A DNA stretch of 16,027 bases. Origin: SCUN01 sp046598935. GTDB taxonomy: Bacteria; Acidobacteriota; Vicinamibacteria; Vicinamibacterales; SCN-69-37. A program made the translations under genes and the position numbers. Positions 1 through 6,975 of this stretch are shown piece after piece; positions within the stretch are counted from its first letter, which is position 1; each line of letters opens with the position of its first letter. The notes below the pieces were generated by a model that saw only the letters and a program-made list of their open reading frames with translations, searched no databases and was not told the DNA's origin. Location: contig JBKJHW010000136.1 of NCBI GenBank assembly GCA_046598935.1, positions 1 through 16,027 of the forward strand, in the 5' to 3' direction.

Positions 1-254
1 TCAGGCCACACGATCCGCACCAGGCGCGCGCGCTCGATCAGTGGCTGCAACAACTGGCGCGGCTCTACGCCGACCGGGTGATCACGATCGATTCATACGT
101 GGTCGACGAGTGGGGCCGGTTGCGGGCGGGTCGCTCCCTCCCGGTGCTCGCCGCCCTGATCGCCGCAACGGCTCGCGTGAACAATCTGACGCTCGTCACA
201 CGCCATGAAAAGGACTTCAAGGGGCTGTCCGTGAAGATCCTCAACCCGCGTTAG
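1..254 (+). CDS. PIN-domain toxin, VapC/FitB type (3' part only)
   Basis: The last 83 codons are visible, ending in TAG; the start lies outside the window. The C-terminal layout is that of FitB-like PIN ribonucleases of type II toxin-antitoxin systems: a helix with DEWGRLRAG, then LPVLAALIAATA, then LTLVTRHEKDF and a final ILNPR. Family members cleave RNA with a cluster of acidic residues and are neutralised by an antitoxin usually encoded just upstream, which would be outside this window. One acidic position looks lost: the family usually has Asp after LPV-x (as in LPVIDGLIAATA), and here the codon at 150-152 is Ala. The toxin may therefore be impaired, although other acidic residues, such as the Glu of DEWG and the Asp of KDF, remain. 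The stop codon overlaps that of the convergent phosphomutase gene. Confidence 0.8.
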   Translation, partial: RPHDPHQARALDQWLQQLARLYADRVITIDSYVVDEWGRLRAGRSLPVLAALIAATARVNNLTLVTRHEKDFKGLSVKILNPR

Positions 255-1636
255 CGAATCACCGCGAGCACTTCGTCGCGCTTCTGCGCCATCATCGCCT
301 CGGTCGTGGCTTCGAGATTGAGGCGGAGCAGCGGCTCGGTGTTCGAGGCGCGCACGTTGAAGTGCCAGTCGGGGTATTCGACTGAGAATCCGTCGACTTC
401 GTAGGTGTGGCCGTCCGCGTACTTTGTGCGCAGCGCATCGAGGCGCGCGTTGACGACGTCCATGCCCGGCACCTTGGTGTTGATCTCGCCGGAGATGAAG
501 TACTTCTCGCGAAGCGGCTGCAGCAGCTCGTGCAACCTCTTGCCCTTCTTCGACATGAGCTCGAGGATGAGCAGGGCAGGAATGAATCCGTTGTCCGCGT
601 AGTAGTAATCGCGGAAGTAATAGTGTCCCGTGACTTCGCCGCCGAAGATCGCGTTTTCTTCGCGCATCCGCCGCTTGATGAACGCGTGGCCCACCTTGTT
701 CATGAGCGCCGTGCCGCCGTGCGCGGCGACGATGTCCTTCACGGCGAAGCTCGCGCGGACGTCGTAGATGATCTTCTCGTTCGGGAACTTGAGCAGAAAC
801 GCCTCGGCGAGCAGCGCCGTGATGAAATCGCCGGCGATGAACTCGCCGGTGCCGTCGATGAAGAAGCAACGGTCGGCGTCGCCGTCCCAGGCAATGCCGA
901 TGTCCGCCTTATCGGCGATCACGCGCGCGGTGATGTCGGCGCGGTTCTCTTCGATAAGCGGATTGGCTTCATGCGTCGGGAACGTGCCGTCGATCGTGAA
1001 GCACAGCCTGGTCGTCTTGCAGGGCAGCTTGTCGAACAGCAGCGGCGCGATGAGCCCGCCCATGCCGCAGCCGGCGTCCAGCACAACGTTGAACGGCTTG
1101 ATGGCCGCAACATCAATAAAGCTCATTACTGTCTTGACGTATTCCGCGATCGCGTTGTCGGTCGTGACCGTGCCCTTCGGCCGCGTTGGCTCAGGGATCG
1201 TGTCGGTCGTCACCATGTCGCGGATCTCGCCGATGCCCTGGTCGCCGCTGAGCGGGAAGGCTTCCTTGCGCACCATCTTCACGCCGTTGTACTGCTTCGG
1301 GTTGTGCGACGCGGTGATCATGGCGCCACCGTCAAACTTGTCGCGCACGACGACAAAATAGAGCATGTCGGTCGGCGTCATGCCGAAATCGACGACGTCG
1401 GCGCCCTGGGTCGTCGCGCCGTCGATGAATGCCTTCGTCAGCGACGGGGACGACACGCGCATGTCGCGCGAGACGGCGATGCGCAGAGCTCCGCCAGAAG
1501 GCGGAGCGTTGAAGGATGCATTCAGGTACGCGACAAACGCGCGGCCGATCCTGAACGCGGCGTCTTCGTTGAGCTCGCTCGGATAGAGGGCGCGGACGTC
1601 GTAGGCTTTGAAAATACTGGCGGGGATGTTGTTCAT
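251..1636 (-). CDS. manB: Phosphomannomutase/phosphoglucomutase
   Basis: A 461-residue alpha-D-phosphohexomutase that interconverts hexose-6-phosphate and hexose-1-phosphate in the cytoplasm through a phosphoserine. All four family signatures are present: TASHNPKQYNGVK with the catalytic Ser110, the metal-binding DGDADR at 251-256, the sugar-specificity loop GEVTGH at 333-338 and the phosphate-binding RASNTEPLLR at 429-438. The length is typical of bacterial ManB/AlgC enzymes. The ATG at 1636 is chosen because MNNIPASIFKAYDVR matches the family N-terminus and because it overlaps the upstream stop as ATGA, which suggests translational coupling. An in-frame start further upstream (1765) would add 43 Arg-rich residues inside the neighbour and is rejected. 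Together with the adjacent nucleotidyltransferase it probably makes an NDP-hexose. Mannose versus glucose preference cannot be read from the sequence. Confidence 0.93.
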   Translation of the reverse strand: MNNIPASIFKAYDVRALYPSELNEDAAFRIGRAFVAYLNASFNAPPSGGALRIAVSRDMRVSSPSLTKAFIDGATTQGADVVDFGMTPTDMLYFVVVRDKFDGGAMITASHNPKQYNGVKMVRKEAFPLSGDQGIGEIRDMVTTDTIPEPTRPKGTVTTDNAIAEYVKTVMSFIDVAAIKPFNVVLDAGCGMGGLIAPLLFDKLPCKTTRLCFTIDGTFPTHEANPLIEENRADITARVIADKADIGIAWDGDADRCFFIDGTGEFIAGDFITALLAEAFLLKFPNEKIIYDVRASFAVKDIVAAHGGTALMNKVGHAFIKRRMREENAIFGGEVTGHYYFRDYYYADNGFIPALLILELMSKKGKRLHELLQPLREKYFISGEINTKVPGMDVVNARLDALRTKYADGHTYEVDGFSVEYPDWHFNVRASNTEPLLRLNLEATTEAMMAQKRDEVLAVIR

Positions 1637-2691
1637 GATTTTGTGAAGGCCGTCAGCACGGTTTTGTCGCCGAGCATCGCGCCGGCGCTGACCGTGGCAT
1701 TGCGGCCGATGTGGGCGTGACGGCCGACGATGGCGCCGGTGACAACGGCTTCGCTGTCTACCCACGTATTCGGCCAGAGGATCGCGCCATTGACGAGGGC
1801 GTTCTCCTCGATGTGGCAGCCGCGGCCGATGACGCTGCCGGCGCCAATTCGCGCGCCGGCTTTGATCACAACCTGCGCATCAATGAAGCACGGGCCTTCG
1901 AGCACGGCCGAGCTGTCGACCTTGGCATCCGGCGCCACGATCACTTTGCCGGCCTGCCCGGAGAACGGCGGCGCCGCGAAGCGGCCGTCCATGATGTCGC
2001 GATGGACCTGCAGATACTTCTCCGGCGTGCCGATGTCGATCCAGTAGCCGCGGTATTCGTAGGCCACGAAGGTTTCGCCGCGCTCGATGAGCGACGGGAA
2101 ATACGCGCGTTCGATCGACCACGCGGTTTCGGCGGGAATGCGGTCGAACGTCTCCGGCTCGAGCACGTAGATGCCGGCGTTGATCAGGTTCGTCGTGATC
2201 TGGTCGGCCGTGGGCTTCTCGAGGAACGCCTTGACGTTCTTGTCCGCATCAGTCTCAACGAGACCGTACGCGGACGGATTGTCGACCGGCGTCAGCGTAA
2301 TGGTCGCTTTGGCTTTTCGATCGCGGTGGAGTTTGAGCAGGGCGGGCAGATCAACCGACGTCAGGACGTCGCCGTTGAAGACGACGACCGGTTCCTTGAC
2401 GTTCTCGCCCGCAGCAAACTTGATGGCGCCGCCCGTGCCGAGCGGCTGCGGCTCGACCACGTAACGGATGCGGATGCCGAGGTCGGTGCCGTCGCCGAAG
2501 ATTTCCTGGATGCGGCCCGGCTGGTAATTGAGGCTAAGGACAATTTCGTCGATCTCGGGAACCTGCCGCACGAGATCGATCTGGTAGCGCAGGAACGGGC
2601 GGTCGAAGATGGGGACGATCGGCTTCGGGGTGTGCAGCGTGAGCGGCCGGAGCCGCGTGCCTTTTCCCCCTGCGAGCAAAATGGCCTTCAT
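1633..2691 (-). CDS. Sugar-1-phosphate nucleotidyltransferase with left-handed beta-helix tail (GDP-mannose pyrophosphorylase-like)
   Basis: A 352-residue enzyme that would join a sugar-1-phosphate and an NTP into an NDP-sugar plus pyrophosphate. Residues 1-235 form the nucleotidyltransferase domain: LLAGGKGTRLRPLT at 5-18 binds the nucleotide, TPKP follows at 21-24, NGDVL at 106-110 carries the metal-binding Asp, EKP occurs at 158-160, and NAGIYVLEP and WIDIGTPEKY form the sugar site. Residues about 248-348 are hexapeptide repeats of a left-handed beta-helix, as in eukaryotic-type GMPPB. ATG 2691 gives the canonical MKAILLAGGKGTRLRP; an in-frame ATG at 2700 is also possible. No Shine-Dalgarno sequence is visible for either. 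The downstream phosphomutase overlaps the stop by 4 bp, which favours a mannose-1-phosphate substrate. A glucose-1-phosphate uridylyl- or thymidylyltransferase is the alternative. Confidence 0.9.
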   Translation of the reverse strand: MKAILLAGGKGTRLRPLTLHTPKPIVPIFDRPFLRYQIDLVRQVPEIDEIVLSLNYQPGRIQEIFGDGTDLGIRIRYVVEPQPLGTGGAIKFAAGENVKEPVVVFNGDVLTSVDLPALLKLHRDRKAKATITLTPVDNPSAYGLVETDADKNVKAFLEKPTADQITTNLINAGIYVLEPETFDRIPAETAWSIERAYFPSLIERGETFVAYEYRGYWIDIGTPEKYLQVHRDIMDGRFAAPPFSGQAGKVIVAPDAKVDSSAVLEGPCFIDAQVVIKAGARIGAGSVIGRGCHIEENALVNGAILWPNTWVDSEAVVTGAIVGRHAHIGRNATVSAGAMLGDKTVLTAFTKS

Positions 2692-2734
2692 GGCAAACAT
2701 GAATCGTAGCAGGTTCAGGTAGAATTCACTCGGT
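2692..2734. promoter_or_regulatory. Compact divergent promoter region between the nucleotidyltransferase and pgsA
   Basis: Only 43 bp separate the two outward-facing start codons. A -10-like TAGAAT lies at 2720-2725 on the plus strand, 9 bp before the pgsA TTG. A -10-like TACGAT lies on the minus strand at 2708-2703. No convincing -35 hexamer or Shine-Dalgarno sequence was seen for either gene. If these hexamers are used, both transcripts would be nearly leaderless. This is inference from short motifs. Confidence 0.3.
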
Positions 2735-3325
2735 TTGGCCACCTGGAATCTCCCAAACGCATTGACTGTGGCTCGGATCTTCCTGGTCCCGCTGCTGGTC
2801 GTCGTGTTGCTCACGAAATTCGACTATTACTGGCCGTTCGGGTTCAGCAAGGAAATTCTTGGCGCGGCCATTTTCGGCATCGCTTCGCTGACGGATTGGG
2901 CCGACGGCTATCTGGCGCGGCGCCGGAAGCAAGTCACCGGGTTTGGCCAGTGGATGGATCCGCTTGCCGACAAGCTGCTGGTGATCGGCGCGCTCGTGTC
3001 GCTCGTGCAGCTCGGTCTGGCACCGGCGTGGATGGTCGCGGTGATTCTCGGGCGCGAGTTCGCCGTGACGGTGCTTCGGAGCGTGGCCTACGCGCGCGGG
3101 CTGACGATGCCGGCGTCGCCGCTCGGCAAAATCAAATTGATCGCGCAGGTCGTGGCGATCCTGATCCTGATTCTGGGGCAGGGACACACGCGAGGCTTCT
3201 TCGTGGTCGGGCAAATCGCGTTGTGGGTCGCGACGATCGCAGCGCTGGCGTCGGCGGTCGATTACTACCGGCGCTTCAATATCGAGATCGCTAAGGCCGG
3301 GACGCCTTCGGCGCCGCCAACTTGA
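2735..3325 (+). CDS. pgsA: CDP-diacylglycerol-glycerol-3-phosphate 3-phosphatidyltransferase
   Basis: A 196-residue integral membrane enzyme that makes phosphatidylglycerophosphate from CDP-diacylglycerol and glycerol-3-phosphate, the committed step towards phosphatidylglycerol and cardiolipin. It carries a complete CDP-alcohol phosphotransferase motif, D-G-x2-A-R-x8-G-x3-D-x3-D, at residues 57-79, with Asp57, Asp75 and Asp79 as metal/catalytic residues. The N-terminus WNLPNALTVARIFLVPLLVV is characteristic of PgsA, and hydrophobic segments follow at about 12-27, 41-52, 85-105, 130-143 and 150-170. The start is TTG at 2735: the in-frame stop TAG at 2720-2722 leaves no better choice. The 3' end overlaps the convergent bamD 3' end by 35 bp. 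Within the CDP-alcohol family the N-terminal sequence favours PgsA over phosphatidylserine or cardiolipin synthases. Confidence 0.92.
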   Translation: MATWNLPNALTVARIFLVPLLVVVLLTKFDYYWPFGFSKEILGAAIFGIASLTDWADGYLARRRKQVTGFGQWMDPLADKLLVIGALVSLVQLGLAPAWMVAVILGREFAVTVLRSVAYARGLTMPASPLGKIKLIAQVVAILILILGQGHTRGFFVVGQIALWVATIAALASAVDYYRRFNIEIAKAGTPSAPPT

Positions 3326-4118
3326 TTTCGGCGATCCGCTTTTTTGCTTTGCCGAGATATTCGCTCTCGGTGAATTCCTTCACGATCCGATCGTAGTACG
3401 GCAGCGCGAGCGCGTTCTGCTTGGACAGGTAATAGCACTCGGCGAGGTGGTAATACGCTTCGTCCCTATTGGTGAACTGCGGATCGTCCTTGATCAGCTT
3501 GTCGAGCCGGTCGACGGCGCCCGGGCACCATTTGACGCGAGTGTAAAACCGGCCGACCGCCAGCTCCGATTGCGACAGCCGGTCGCGCGATTCGCGGTAG
3601 TACTTCTCGGCGTCCGGCCTGAGCTTGCTGTTCGGATAGCGCTTCATGAACGTGTCGAACTGCGCGATGGCTTCGCGCGTGGCTGTCTGATCGCGTTCGG
3701 GCGCGAGCATCTGCTTGTACTGCGCGTAGGCGATCTTGTATTGCGCGTAGTCGGCGCGCGGGTGCGTCGGGAAGTACGCGATGAACTCCTGGTACTCGTT
3801 GACGGCCAGCACGCGCGATTCGGCCGAGTTTTCGAGAAGGTGCGTGTCGCCGAGCGCGAGCTTCGCGTCCGGGCGGATGGGGCTCTGCGGATACCGGTCG
3901 ACGACATTCCTGAAGTATTCGCGCGCGGCGAACCAGCGCTTCTTGGAAAGCTCCTCGTTGCCGCGATCGAACAGGAACTTGTCCGGCTCGGCCGAGCCAG
4001 GCGGGGGAAGCTTCGGGCCGGGATTGCTCGAACAGGCCGCTGCCAACAGCACGGGCAGGACCAGGGAACCGAGAAACCGCGTCTTCTTTGTAACGATCAG
4101 CATTCTTAACGTCATCAT
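3291..4118 (-). CDS. bamD: Outer membrane protein assembly factor BamD (lipoprotein)
   Basis: A 275-residue lipoprotein of the BAM complex, which inserts beta-barrel proteins into the outer membrane. A basic n-region (KKTR) precedes a hydrophobic stretch and LLAAAC, with the lipidated Cys at residue 29. Ala at -3 of the lipobox is acceptable but not the most common residue. After a Pro-rich linker, tandem TPR-like helices run to the end: FDRGNEELSKKRWFAAREYFRNVV-type repeats at about 50-80, then 100-135, 148-180 and 216-265. ATG 4118 overlaps the epimerase stop as ATGA. A start at 4103 would give a shorter n-region and cannot be excluded, since neither has a clear ribosome-binding site. It is the last gene of the nine-gene run and confirms a diderm host. 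A CpoB/YbgF-like TPR protein is the alternative, but the lipobox and repeat pattern fit BamD better. Confidence 0.85.
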   Translation of the reverse strand: MMTLRMLIVTKKTRFLGSLVLPVLLAAACSSNPGPKLPPPGSAEPDKFLFDRGNEELSKKRWFAAREYFRNVVDRYPQSPIRPDAKLALGDTHLLENSAESRVLAVNEYQEFIAYFPTHPRADYAQYKIAYAQYKQMLAPERDQTATREAIAQFDTFMKRYPNSKLRPDAEKYYRESRDRLSQSELAVGRFYTRVKWCPGAVDRLDKLIKDDPQFTNRDEAYYHLAECYYLSKQNALALPYYDRIVKEFTESEYLGKAKKRIAEIKLAAPKASRP

Positions 4119-5086
4119 TTCACATTCAGCAGGCCGGCCAGCCAGTCGCATTCCGCGGCGATCCCGGCTTCGAGCGATGTGGCGGGCGCAAAGCCGAGGT
4201 CGGCCCGGGCGCGGGTGGTATCCGCAAAGGTGTCACGCATGTCGCCTTTTTGCGCGGGTTCGCGGCGAATGTCCGGTGTCCGCCCGGTGATGCGGCTGAT
4301 CATCTCCAGGACCTGGTTGATCGACACACGACTCCCACCGCCGATGTTATAGACGCGGCCGGGGCGCCCGCGGTCGCCTGCGGCCAGGCAGGCTGCGACG
4401 ATATCGCCCACAAACGTGAAGTCGCGTGTCTGCTCGCCGTCGCCATACAGCGAAATTGGCTGATTGGTCAGCGCGGCCCGGATGAACCGGTGAAAGCCCA
4501 TGTCGGGCCGCTGCCCGGGGCCGTACACGGTGAAGAACCGAAGCGACACGGTCGGGACGCCGTAATTGACGTGGTAGAGGTAGCAGAGCTGCTCGGCGGC
4601 GAGCTTCGAGACGCCGTACGGCGAGACGGGCTGCGGGAGCGCGTCTTCCGTCATCGGGATCTGGACGGCGTCGCCGTACACCGACGAGCTCGACGCGTAC
4701 ACCAGCTTTTCGATCTTCGGCGAGGCCCCTGCCTCGCGCGTCCTCGCAGCGACGTGCTCGAGCAGACGCTGCGTCGCGTCGATGTTGTTGGTCGTGTAGA
4801 TCTGGAAGTCGGAACCCCAGCTCTTGCGCACGCCGGCCTGCGCGGCGAGGTGGAATACGTGCGTCACGCCGTCCAGAAGGGCATTGAGGTCCGCCGTCTG
4901 CAGCGCGCCTTCGACGAACGTGAAGTTCGGGTTCGCTTTGAGCGGCGCGAGATTGCCTTCCTTGATCTCGCGCGCGTAATAGTCGGTGAAGCAGTCGATG
5001 CCGACGACCGAATCGCCGCGCGCGAGCAACGCGTTCGACAGGTTGGATCCGATGAACCCGGCCGCGCCCGTAACGAGGGCTTTCAC
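4115..5086 (-). CDS. NAD-dependent nucleotide-sugar epimerase/dehydratase (UDP-glucose/UDP-glucuronate 4-epimerase-like)
   Basis: A 323-residue extended short-chain dehydrogenase. The NAD-binding GAAGFIGS occupies residues 7-14, the Ser region ASSSSVYG 131-138, and the catalytic pair Tyr157 and Lys161 lies in SPYGVSK. Downstream, RFFTVYGPGQRPDM, RDFTFVGDIV and YNIGGG are typical of GalE/UDP-glucuronate-epimerase relatives, and GDMRDTFADT at 281-290 is the sugar-binding C-terminal motif. The likely reaction is C4 epimerisation of a UDP-sugar for surface polysaccharide; the exact sugar cannot be fixed here. GTG 5086 overlaps the thioesterase stop as GTGA and gives a standard Rossmann N-terminus (MKALVTG). 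The gene overlaps bamD by 4 bp, so it is probably translated from the same envelope-related transcript. Confidence 0.88.
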   Translation of the reverse strand: MKALVTGAAGFIGSNLSNALLARGDSVVGIDCFTDYYAREIKEGNLAPLKANPNFTFVEGALQTADLNALLDGVTHVFHLAAQAGVRKSWGSDFQIYTTNNIDATQRLLEHVAARTREAGASPKIEKLVYASSSSVYGDAVQIPMTEDALPQPVSPYGVSKLAAEQLCYLYHVNYGVPTVSLRFFTVYGPGQRPDMGFHRFIRAALTNQPISLYGDGEQTRDFTFVGDIVAACLAAGDRGRPGRVYNIGGGSRVSINQVLEMISRITGRTPDIRREPAQKGDMRDTFADTTRARADLGFAPATSLEAGIAAECDWLAGLLNVK

Positions 5087-5523
5087 TCTTGCGCGCCCTT
5101 CTCACGTGATACATCGTCGCGGTCGCGACTCGAAAAAGCCTCGCGGACGCGTTCCGGCAGCCGGCAGGGCCGGCCGTTGTCGTCAACGGCCGCGTGCATC
5201 GTGTGGCCCGTGGCCGCCGGCGTGCCGTCTTCCTTGATCACTTCGTACATAAACTCCAATCGCACCGGCGAGTGCAACGCCGCGGTGGTCCGAATCGTGA
5301 GCGCTTCGTCGTACTGCGCCGAGCGCGAATACTCGCAATGGGCTTCGATGACCGGCAGCTTCACGCCGGTGTCTTCCATTTCGCGATACGTCCAGCCTCG
5401 CGCGCGGAGCCAGTCGGCGCGGGCGACTTCGAACCAGACAAGGTAGTTGGCATAGTACGCGACGCCCATGCGGTCCGTCTCCGCGTACCGCACCCGCAGC
5501 GTCGTTTCCGACGAGAAGGCCAC
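5083..5523 (-). CDS. ybgC: Acyl-CoA thioesterase, YbgC/4-hydroxybenzoyl-CoA thioesterase type
   Basis: A 146-residue hot-dog-fold thioesterase predicted to hydrolyse acyl-CoA (or acyl-ACP) thioesters. The family signature runs from residue 10, RVRYAETDRMGVAYYANYL, with the catalytic Asp at residue 17, followed by WFEVARADWLR on the hot-dog helix. The central strand VIEAHCEYSRSAQYDEALTI and RLEFMYEV also match the family. The start is GTG 5523, two bases after the rpe stop. It is supported by a GGGGCGG stretch a few bases upstream, inside rpe, and by homology; extending further upstream would give a low-complexity Arg-rich N-terminus antiparallel to nothing known. In Proteobacteria ybgC accompanies tol-pal, but here it lies with bamD, so an envelope or phospholipid role is plausible but inferred. 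Confidence 0.88.
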   Translation of the reverse strand: MAFSSETTLRVRYAETDRMGVAYYANYLVWFEVARADWLRARGWTYREMEDTGVKLPVIEAHCEYSRSAQYDEALTIRTTAALHSPVRLEFMYEVIKEDGTPAATGHTMHAAVDDNGRPCRLPERVREAFSSRDRDDVSREKGAQE

Positions 5524-5525
5524 GG

Positions 5526-6224
5526 CTACCGCCCCTGCCGCGACGAGGCCGGAGGCGGCGCGCTTGCCGCGCGGCGGAGCGCATGCGTGGCGGCGACGGG
5601 ATCGCCCGTGCCGAAGATCGACGCCCCGGCGACGAGAATCGTCGCGCCGGCCTGCACGAGTTCCGCGGCGTTCGACACGTCGACGCCGCCGTCCACTTCG
5701 ATCGCGGCCGAGCTGCCCGACCTCAGCAGCCAATCGCGCAGCGCGGCAACTTTCTTCGTCGTTTGCGGAATGAACGTCTGCCCGCCAAATCCGGGATTCA
5801 CCGCCATGACGACCACGTGATCAAGCAACGACGCCACTTCACCCAGCGATGAGATCGGCGTGGACGGATTGATCGCGGCGCCGGCCTTCGCGCCCAGCTG
5901 CCGAATGCGCGTCAGCGTGCGATGCAGGTGCGGCAGCACTTCCACATGCACGGAGATCATTGCCGCGCCGGCTTCGACGAACGCCTCCAGATACTTGTCG
6001 GGATCCTCGATCATCAGATGCACATCGAGCGGCACCGTGGCGACCTTCTTCAGCGACTTCACGACGGGCGTGCCCATCGTGATGTTCGGAACGAAGCGGC
6101 CGTCCATCACATCCACGTGGATCAGATCCGCGCCCGCGCTCTCGACCAGAGCCACCTCGGCGCCGAGTCGCGCGAAGTCGGCCGACAGGATCGAGGGCGA
6201 AAGCCGAACGGCCGGTGGCGTCAT
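5526..6224 (-). CDS. rpe: Ribulose-phosphate 3-epimerase
   Basis: A 232-residue cytoplasmic TIM-barrel enzyme that interconverts D-ribulose-5-phosphate and D-xylulose-5-phosphate in the pentose phosphate and Calvin pathways. Expected residues are all present: LSPSILSADF at 8-17, HVDVMDGRFVPN at 36-47 with His36 and the catalytic Asp38, DVHLMIEDPD with His69, AVNPGFGGQTFI at 141-152 for phosphate binding, and EVDGGV with Asp178. The last about 12 residues (APPPASSRQGR) are an unstructured extra tail. ATG 6224 is chosen because MTPPAVRLSPSILSADF fits the family. It lies 13 bp after the PASTA-protein stop, with no evident Shine-Dalgarno sequence. Its place after rsmB and the PASTA gene parallels the Firmicutes def-fmt-rsmB-prpC-prkC-rsgA-rpe order. 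Confidence 0.96.
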   Translation of the reverse strand: MTPPAVRLSPSILSADFARLGAEVALVESAGADLIHVDVMDGRFVPNITMGTPVVKSLKKVATVPLDVHLMIEDPDKYLEAFVEAGAAMISVHVEVLPHLHRTLTRIRQLGAKAGAAINPSTPISSLGEVASLLDHVVVMAVNPGFGGQTFIPQTTKKVAALRDWLLRSGSSAAIEVDGGVDVSNAAELVQAGATILVAGASIFGTGDPVAATHALRRAASAPPPASSRQGR

Positions 6225-6237
6225 GATGTGCCGCGGT

Positions 6238-6960
6238 TTAGCGGCTGACCTCGAGGGAAATGGTTTCGCCCGGCGGAATCTGAAAGCCCGCTTGCGGCGT
6301 CTGTCGGATGACCACACCGCCCGGGAGGCCCGGATACGCCGCGTAGCCGACGACCGCCACGCGGAAACCTCGCGCGCGCAACAGCTCCGTGACGCGACGT
6401 TCCGGCGCGCCGATGAGATCGGGCATCACATACGTGGTGCCGAGCGCGGCGCGGTTCACGAGGATGGCGGCGCTTCGATTCATCGAGCGCGCCGGCGGAT
6501 CCTGCGCGACGACGCGGTCGGCGTTGAGATCGCCGCTCTGAATCTCGGCAACGCTCGTCAACGTGATGCCGGCGTAGTTGAGCCGCGCTTTCGCGTCCAT
6601 CTCGGTGAGCCCGACCAGCTCCGGCGTCGGTGGAAGCGTGGCGCCGTCGCTGATCCGGAGCCGCACGGACCGCCCGCGCCGGAGCGTGGTGCCGGCGCCC
6701 GGCTCCTGCGTCAGCACGTGATTGGCCGGCACGGCGAGGTCGGGCCGGCGCAGCGGATCGAGATTGGCCGTGAGTCCGAGCGAGGCGAGGCTGGCTTCGG
6801 CCTCGGCGACGGACTGGCCCGCGAGGCTGGGCACGCTCACGTTGCGCGCGCGAACGGCGACGCCCATCGAGGCCAGGAAGAACACTCCATAGGTCACAAG
6901 CAACGCGATTCCAAGGAACAGAATCTGGCCGGCGCCCCACACGCGGGTCCTGAGTGTCAT
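6238..6960 (-). CDS. Membrane-anchored protein with three PASTA domains, no kinase domain
   Basis: A 240-residue protein with a short basic N-terminus, one membrane helix at about residues 12-36 and then three PASTA modules outside the membrane: about 40-104 (VSVPSLAGQSVAEAEASL), 107-170 (PELVGLTEMDAKARLNYAGI) and 177-239 (YVMPDLIGAPERRVTELLRARG). Each ends with the usual Q-x-P-x-x-G/R plus V/I-strand pattern (TQEPGAG, AQDPPAR, RQTPQAG). PASTA domains bind peptidoglycan fragments or act as spacers in PrkC-type kinases and penicillin-binding proteins. There is no kinase or transpeptidase part, so the protein is probably a wall-sensing or scaffold subunit; its role is unknown. ATG 6960 lies 15 bp after the rsmB stop. 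Its slot between rsmB and rpe is that of prkC in Firmicutes. Confidence 0.88.
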   Translation of the reverse strand: MTLRTRVWGAGQILFLGIALLVTYGVFFLASMGVAVRARNVSVPSLAGQSVAEAEASLASLGLTANLDPLRRPDLAVPANHVLTQEPGAGTTLRRGRSVRLRISDGATLPPTPELVGLTEMDAKARLNYAGITLTSVAEIQSGDLNADRVVAQDPPARSMNRSAAILVNRAALGTTYVMPDLIGAPERRVTELLRARGFRVAVVGYAAYPGLPGGVVIRQTPQAGFQIPPGETISLEVSR

Positions 6961-6975
6961 TCGGGAAAAAGTGTA

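Noticed and set aside
407..1720. 437-codon open frame on the plus strand opposite the phosphomutase
   Set aside because: Its translation is Arg/Val/Asp-rich with no recognisable motif and is antisense to a gene with all family signatures. It is a by-product of high GC content.
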